Shown: piece by piece, positions 60,063 to 64,000 of the stretch
How the letters are laid out: every line of letters starts with the position of its first letter
Numbering within the stretch: position 1 is the first letter of the stretch
Origin: Enoplolaimus lenunculus
Lineage: Eukaryota; Nematoda; Enoplea; Enoplida; Thoracostomopsidae
Direction: 5' to 3'
Assembly (NCBI GenBank): GCA_030248215.1
Contig: JASANG010003041.1
Span: 59,592 to 123,591, forward strand
DNA length: 64,000 nucleotides
The notes under the pieces: model-generated
The model's database searches: none
Seen by the model: only the letters and a program-made list of their open reading frames with translations
Told to the model about the DNA's origin: nothing
Program-made: the position numbers and the translations under genes

Positions 60063-60480
60063 GAAGCAGTTGAAGAGGTGGGCTGCGTGGTGCAGCGGTA
60101 GAATGTCCGCTCATGTTTAAAGTTCGATCCCCATTTCGTTAGTATTTGTACGAACACTCGACATATAGTCGACGTTAGAAGCAGTTGAAGAGGCGGGCTG
60201 CATGGTGCAGCTGTAGAGTGTTCGCTTAAGGATCCGTAGGCTAACCGTTCGATCCCCACTCTGGATTCAGGATTTTCACACTACTTAGTTAAAACTTTAA
60301 AAGGTCCGAAGTTCCAGTTCGTTCCTACCTAACCTGACAGTACCCGCCGCCAGAAATCCGTATTGTGAAAATACATAGTCGACATTTGAGGCACTTTAAG
60401 ATGCCAGATATGTGGCTTAGTGGATGAGCGTCCGCCAAGTGATCCGAAGCGTGTGAGACCGAAACTATCCACAAACTAGG
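60063..60480 (+). repeat. Tandem tRNA-derived SINE units
   Basis: Two units 115 bp apart (60063 and 60178) start GAAGCAGTTGAAGAGG, then GGGCTGC.TGGTGCAGC.GTAGA (A-box-like), and later GTTCGATCCCCA (a good B box). A third unit at about 60395-60475 has TGGCTTAGTGGATGAGCG. Loops and stems do not make functional tRNAs. No poly-A-type tail is obvious between units. Confidence 0.65.
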
Positions 60481-60740
60481 GATGTACCGATACCAAAAAT
60501 TTTGCCGATGCCTGTACCGATGCCGATTTTTATTTTGAAATCTTGACGATGCCGAACCGATGCCGATTCCAACTTTAGTACACCATGCTTAATTAACAGA
60601 TAGGATACTATATTACATCATTATATGAAGATTTATACACTAACCATCATAAACGAGTACAATTTTATAAGAACGGTTCGTTTCAGTTAATTTTTTTAAA
60701 CACAAACGCAAAAGAGATAACAGTTATCCTGACATGACAC
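60477..60740. mobile_element. CCGATG-family element, left part
   Basis: It begins TAGGGATGTACCGATACC, followed by CCGATGCC units; the body (a stretch reading TACATCATTATATGAAGA) matches 30464-30841. The right end is not found. Confidence 0.65.
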
Positions 60741-60875
60741 GCTAATATGCGCTCAGCCTGACCTAGCCGTACAGTCTCTACATGCATCTGGCTTTCACAA
60801 AAGCACATAAAAATAGCCACGGTTCGTACTTGAATACCACACTGCTATTTGTTAACTCCCGAGAAATAAATAACA

Positions 60876-61088
60876 CTAGCTATGCTCTTTCCTTTCCCAG
60901 CATACGATTGCTTTATGAAATTTATTCAATCTAATATTTAAATATTGCAATTCTCTTACTCTGGTTTGTTCATCCAGTTGTCTATATTTATCAGTTCTAC
61001 GTTCACAATTTGGTCGAACGCAAGCATTTCGCATTGTTAAAAACAAATACTCTAAGCAAGTTACAGTTTCATGTATGCTGAGGTTCAT
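60876..61088 (-). other. Unassigned 70-codon open frame
   Basis: ATG-initiated, rich in Arg, Lys and Cys (a KYRQLDEQTRVRELQYL segment), with reasonable protein-like composition but no recognised family and no confirmed splice partners. It could be an exon of an unseen gene or chance. Confidence 0.2.
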
Positions 61089-61824
61089 TTTTAAGCCTAC
61101 GTATTTACGTACTTGCCGTTCTACAAGTTACCATATGCACTTTATTAGCTAAATAAAACCAACTTTTCGCAGTAATATTTCACCAGCCAAGCCGAAAAGT
61201 TGTCACAGCTTAAGCAACCTCAGCGATTAACTGTACCGACAACTTCTCTGTGAACCTTTCCTATTTTATAAAAAATATATCGTTTAAACATTATTGACTT
61301 CAGCTTAACTTTGCATCTATTACGTAAAATGATTGCTACAGGGGGCTATCTATCCGATGACTAAAAAGTTGGCTTAAGTTTCTTCTGATTATCCCCAATG
61401 GTATATTTAGTAATTGCCATAATTGCGTGAAATAGTATGTTTGAATATAAAATTGGCAAGTATGTTCATCAAAGTTGACTTCTAAGATTTAAAAAAGATA
61501 TTAGTATATATTTGAGTTTGATTTAATGGCAAGAGAGACATCGCTGCACTTAACCAAGTTTGACGCAAGTTAATACTTGGTTACATACAGTTGTGTAGCC
61601 AACGCAGCTGGGAACCTGAGGATATGAAAATATTTTTAGTGTTTTAGCCTAAAAACGTAGATATTGAATAAATGGTTCTTTAGGTTGAAATTCAAGCCAT
61701 AATCGCAAATAATCGCTTCCTTTTGTTGTTCGGTTTATATCACACGCATGTAAACTCATTAACAGGTATTACTGTGGCCGGTATTAAGTTTCAAGCAGTC
61801 AACATATGAGCTGCACATAAAAGC

Positions 61825-62019
61825 TTGTATATGTTTTTCGTTACTGGTGAGCTTCCCTGTGTCGAAACTAAAGCTGGCAACACTTTTGGTAAAATTTTTA
61901 CTCGACAGTTGTCGGTTGTTTACACTCCGCGAGTGGAGACAACAATATTAACTGAGGTTTATATTCAAACTTATCGGGTTTTAAATTTAGATGGTGCTAC
62001 AGGTTGGGTTAAAATATGA
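61825..62019 (+). other. Unassigned open frame, possible exon
   Basis: Protein-like composition (a TILTEVYIQTYRVLNLDGAT segment) without an ATG start. A GCTACAG|GTTGGG donor lies near its end. No family recognised. Confidence 0.2.
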
Positions 62020-62139
62020 AACTTGACAATTTATCAGTAGAATTTTAAATTACAAAAATTTTGAGAAGTATTAAAATAGCCCACACTAAATTTATTAGCA
62101 TGTATTTTTGTTAATATGCTTAAGCTATACGACCCTGTT

Positions 62140-62580
62140 CTATATATTGGTCGAACTATTTTGTTACCTAAAGTTAGGGCCCCATTTTAGAAAGTTTTCA
62201 ACCTTGCTTGTAACTCACTGAAAACCCTTGAATGCTCCTCCGGAAAAACTTTTAGCCCGCCACCCCTAGCTAGGTGAGCTGGCTACGAGCCTGGATGTAA
62301 CTATTTTTTTCTTTGGCTTTTTAGGCTTAGGTGTAGGCTTATCCTTTACCCTTTTAGGCTTAACGGGGGTCAGGGTGTCTGCATTCCCCTGAATAAAAAG
62401 TAAAAAAGTGCCCCTACACCGTATATACTATGCATGTATGTTTGTATATGTACTTATATTTATACCTATATATAATATATTATAATTATGAGTGCGGATA
62501 TGTGAACTAGAATGCGTAGCAGGATGCAACCGAAATTTTGGTTCCGGCAGAGAAATCCGTTATTTTTCAGTTCAAATTTT
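62140..62580. repeat. Mixed repeat remnants
   Basis: Inverted relative of the 49980-50150 repeat (62170-62300), TTAGGCTTA hexamers near 62320-62360 and a CCGGTT-type end (GATGCAACCGAAATTTTGG) at 62522. Confidence 0.45.
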
Positions 62581-63213
62581 CCTTTCAACCATTTTGACCC
62601 TTTAATGACAAACATCGAAAGCTGGCGATTTGCAGCAAAACATTTTTGCATTTTCTTCAAGCTTGCGATGGTTAGTACGGGACATAGGTCTCGGTGACTG
62701 GGCTTGGTTTACAGTTAAAGTTCGGTTTACGTTTAGATGCAACCGTACGCTGAATACGTTCAGACATACCGTTACATCGGTATATTTGCTTGGTATTTTA
62801 CGTCGCGTTTCGGACCCTTCAGGGTTGCTTGTTAAATTTACAATTTCTCAAGCCACACAAAAGGTTTCATAAGCGGTAGGACAAGCCCAAAAATTCGATA
62901 GCACCCCATTTCGTTTATATGCCATGAGAATTGGCTCTGGCTCGAATTGGCGCTGGCTCATAATCTTAACAGCGTCCCGTTTGTCAACACGTCTATAAAA
63001 GAGGCTTAGACCAGTTTTGATCAGGTTTTGGCTTTAGTCTCAAGCTAAAGAATATGGTTTAGGCTGTATACTATGCGCCTAAAAGTATCATTGGTATAAA
63101 AGGTTATGTTTTGTTTGTCAAAAAAGTTGCACTTATTATTTTTACGTATTTGTTTGACAATTTATTTTGTTTCTGTGCCTAATAAACATCATTTTCTACC
63201 ATTGTAAAGCTAA

Positions 63214-63480
63214 TTATACGTAAAAATATACATGTTCTCTGTATGGAAGCCCCATCGAAGTTTTATAATTGTCGGTTTCGTAGCTACAACTGTACTCACA
63301 CCTGTACTGCATAGCAAATTTATAATTATGGTAACAAAGAAGTTTTATCTTATGATCCATTGTATGTACCGCTGGCAGATGTTGCGTTTCTAAAGTTTGC
63401 GGGCACAAAATAGGATCTGAGTTAAAATAAACCCCTGCTAAATTGGTTAGATTTTTGAAGCCTAAAATACTGAACCACAT
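63214..63480 (-). other. Possible exon with cysteine-rich peptide
   Basis: An 88-codon frame with a good acceptor (TTTATTTTAACTCAG, 63417-63431) and a good internal donor (CAG|GTGTGAGT near 63304). The piece between them carries spaced Cys residues (a DPILCPQTLETQHLP segment). No family recognised; no partner exon found. Confidence 0.25.
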
Positions 63481-63979
63481 GCCTAAGTCGTTTGCATAGA
63501 GAATTATTTTCTAGATGATCGGATAAAGCTTAACTTTAGGCTTAGGATTTATTCCAATAGCAGCAAATGGATATGTTTCGACATGTCTGTTGTGGTTCAA
63601 CTGTTTTAGCTTTACTTGCCCGCTCGCCTGGTTTCAAGGTTGTATCGAAAACGCCAGAAATGGGTTAAAACTATAAAATGTTAAATTTCAGATGAATATT
63701 TACGTTTCTAATATCAGTGAACAGTTTAAATTTCACAGAAAATATAAGTATATATGCAAATTTTTTTGAAGAGCGGTAGTCAGCTTTGTTGAATTTGTTT
63801 TCAATCGCATGTATAACTGCGATGGCCCGCGTTCAGGGCCTGCCTTCTGCGAGACCGATAGACGGAGAAAATTAGAAATTGAGAGAGGTTTTGGCTTTGG
63901 CTTAATTTACAGTGTACGGACCGCACCGTAGCACCCCTAAACCTCCACGATCAGCTTTACAAAAAATCTACTATGTGAT

Positions 63980-64000
63980 TACTGTAGTGACCCGAAGAAG
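63980..64000. mobile_element. Start of a TACTGTA-family element at the window edge
   Basis: TACTGTAGTGACCCGAAGAAG matches the family's left end. The rest lies outside. Confidence 0.6.

Noticed and set aside
60090-60260. Functional tRNA genes
   Set aside because: A- and B-box-like sequences are present, but acceptor and anticodon stems do not pair.
35300-63000. TTAGGC hexamers as evidence of a telomere or interstitial telomeric site
   Set aside because: They occur only as short clusters inside elements with inverted ends and target duplications.
1-64000. Retroviral, LTR, LINE or Polinton coding remains
   Set aside because: I saw no reverse transcriptase, integrase, capsid or envelope-like frames and no LTR pairs.
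1-64000. Prokaryote-type features such as CRISPR arrays or operons
   Set aside because: The genes are spliced and the proteins are eukaryotic. The repeats are transposon ends, not spacer arrays.

Overview
This is an AT-rich nuclear window from an animal, most likely an invertebrate. The spliceosomal GT-AG introns, metazoan-type proteins and dense DNA-transposon debris support that. Nothing in it fixes the phylum. The scattered TTAGGC hexamers sit inside transposons and are not telomere evidence.

Seven genes lie inside the window and one runs off the left edge. On the + strand: a roughly 2000-residue protein carrying seven eIF4E-binding-like motifs (12503-19732), a single-exon centromeric histone CENP-A (24226-24903), a single-exon LENG1/CIR_N-type protein (28975-30072), and a nine-exon mitochondrial-type arginyl-tRNA synthetase (36315-42535). 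On the - strand, transcribed in the same direction: a DHHC palmitoyltransferase (59890-57240), a two-exon Cu/Zn superoxide dismutase (55182-53888) and an eight-exon fructosamine-3-kinase (52557-43577). The arginyl-tRNA synthetase and fructosamine kinase genes converge about 1 kb apart. The left-edge gene (299 to <1, - strand) has a hydrophobic segment near its N-terminus and is not identified. Exon joins were worked out by hand from splice sites, reading phase and family alignment. All except the early exons of the large gene and one junction of the synthetase are well constrained.

Nearly everything else is non-autonomous DNA transposons. The main group is a set of hAT-like miniature elements. 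Most begin CAGGGTG and end CACCCTG, and several show clear 8-bp target duplications. Their ends carry arrays of a short unit that differs by family: CCGGTT, CCGATT, CCGGAG, AACGGA, AGGAAC, GGTCTC, CCGATG. A second group has GGCCCATG-type ends, 8-bp duplications and TTAGGC-type hexamers inside. A third is a roughly 410-bp TA-flanked element beginning TACTGTAGTGACCCGAATAAG. Nested insertions are common. Fructosamine-kinase introns alone hold more than ten copies. There is also a short tandem array of tRNA-derived SINE units near 60.1-60.5 kb.

The most striking points are: the many 4E-binding-like motifs in one protein; a superoxide dismutase whose 17-nt first coding exon creates a textbook N-myristoylation signal (MGSSQSK), beside a palmitoyltransferase gene and a glycation-repair kinase gene; an arginyl-tRNA synthetase whose basic leader joins the catalytic core directly; and the family-specific short-period arrays at the transposon ends.
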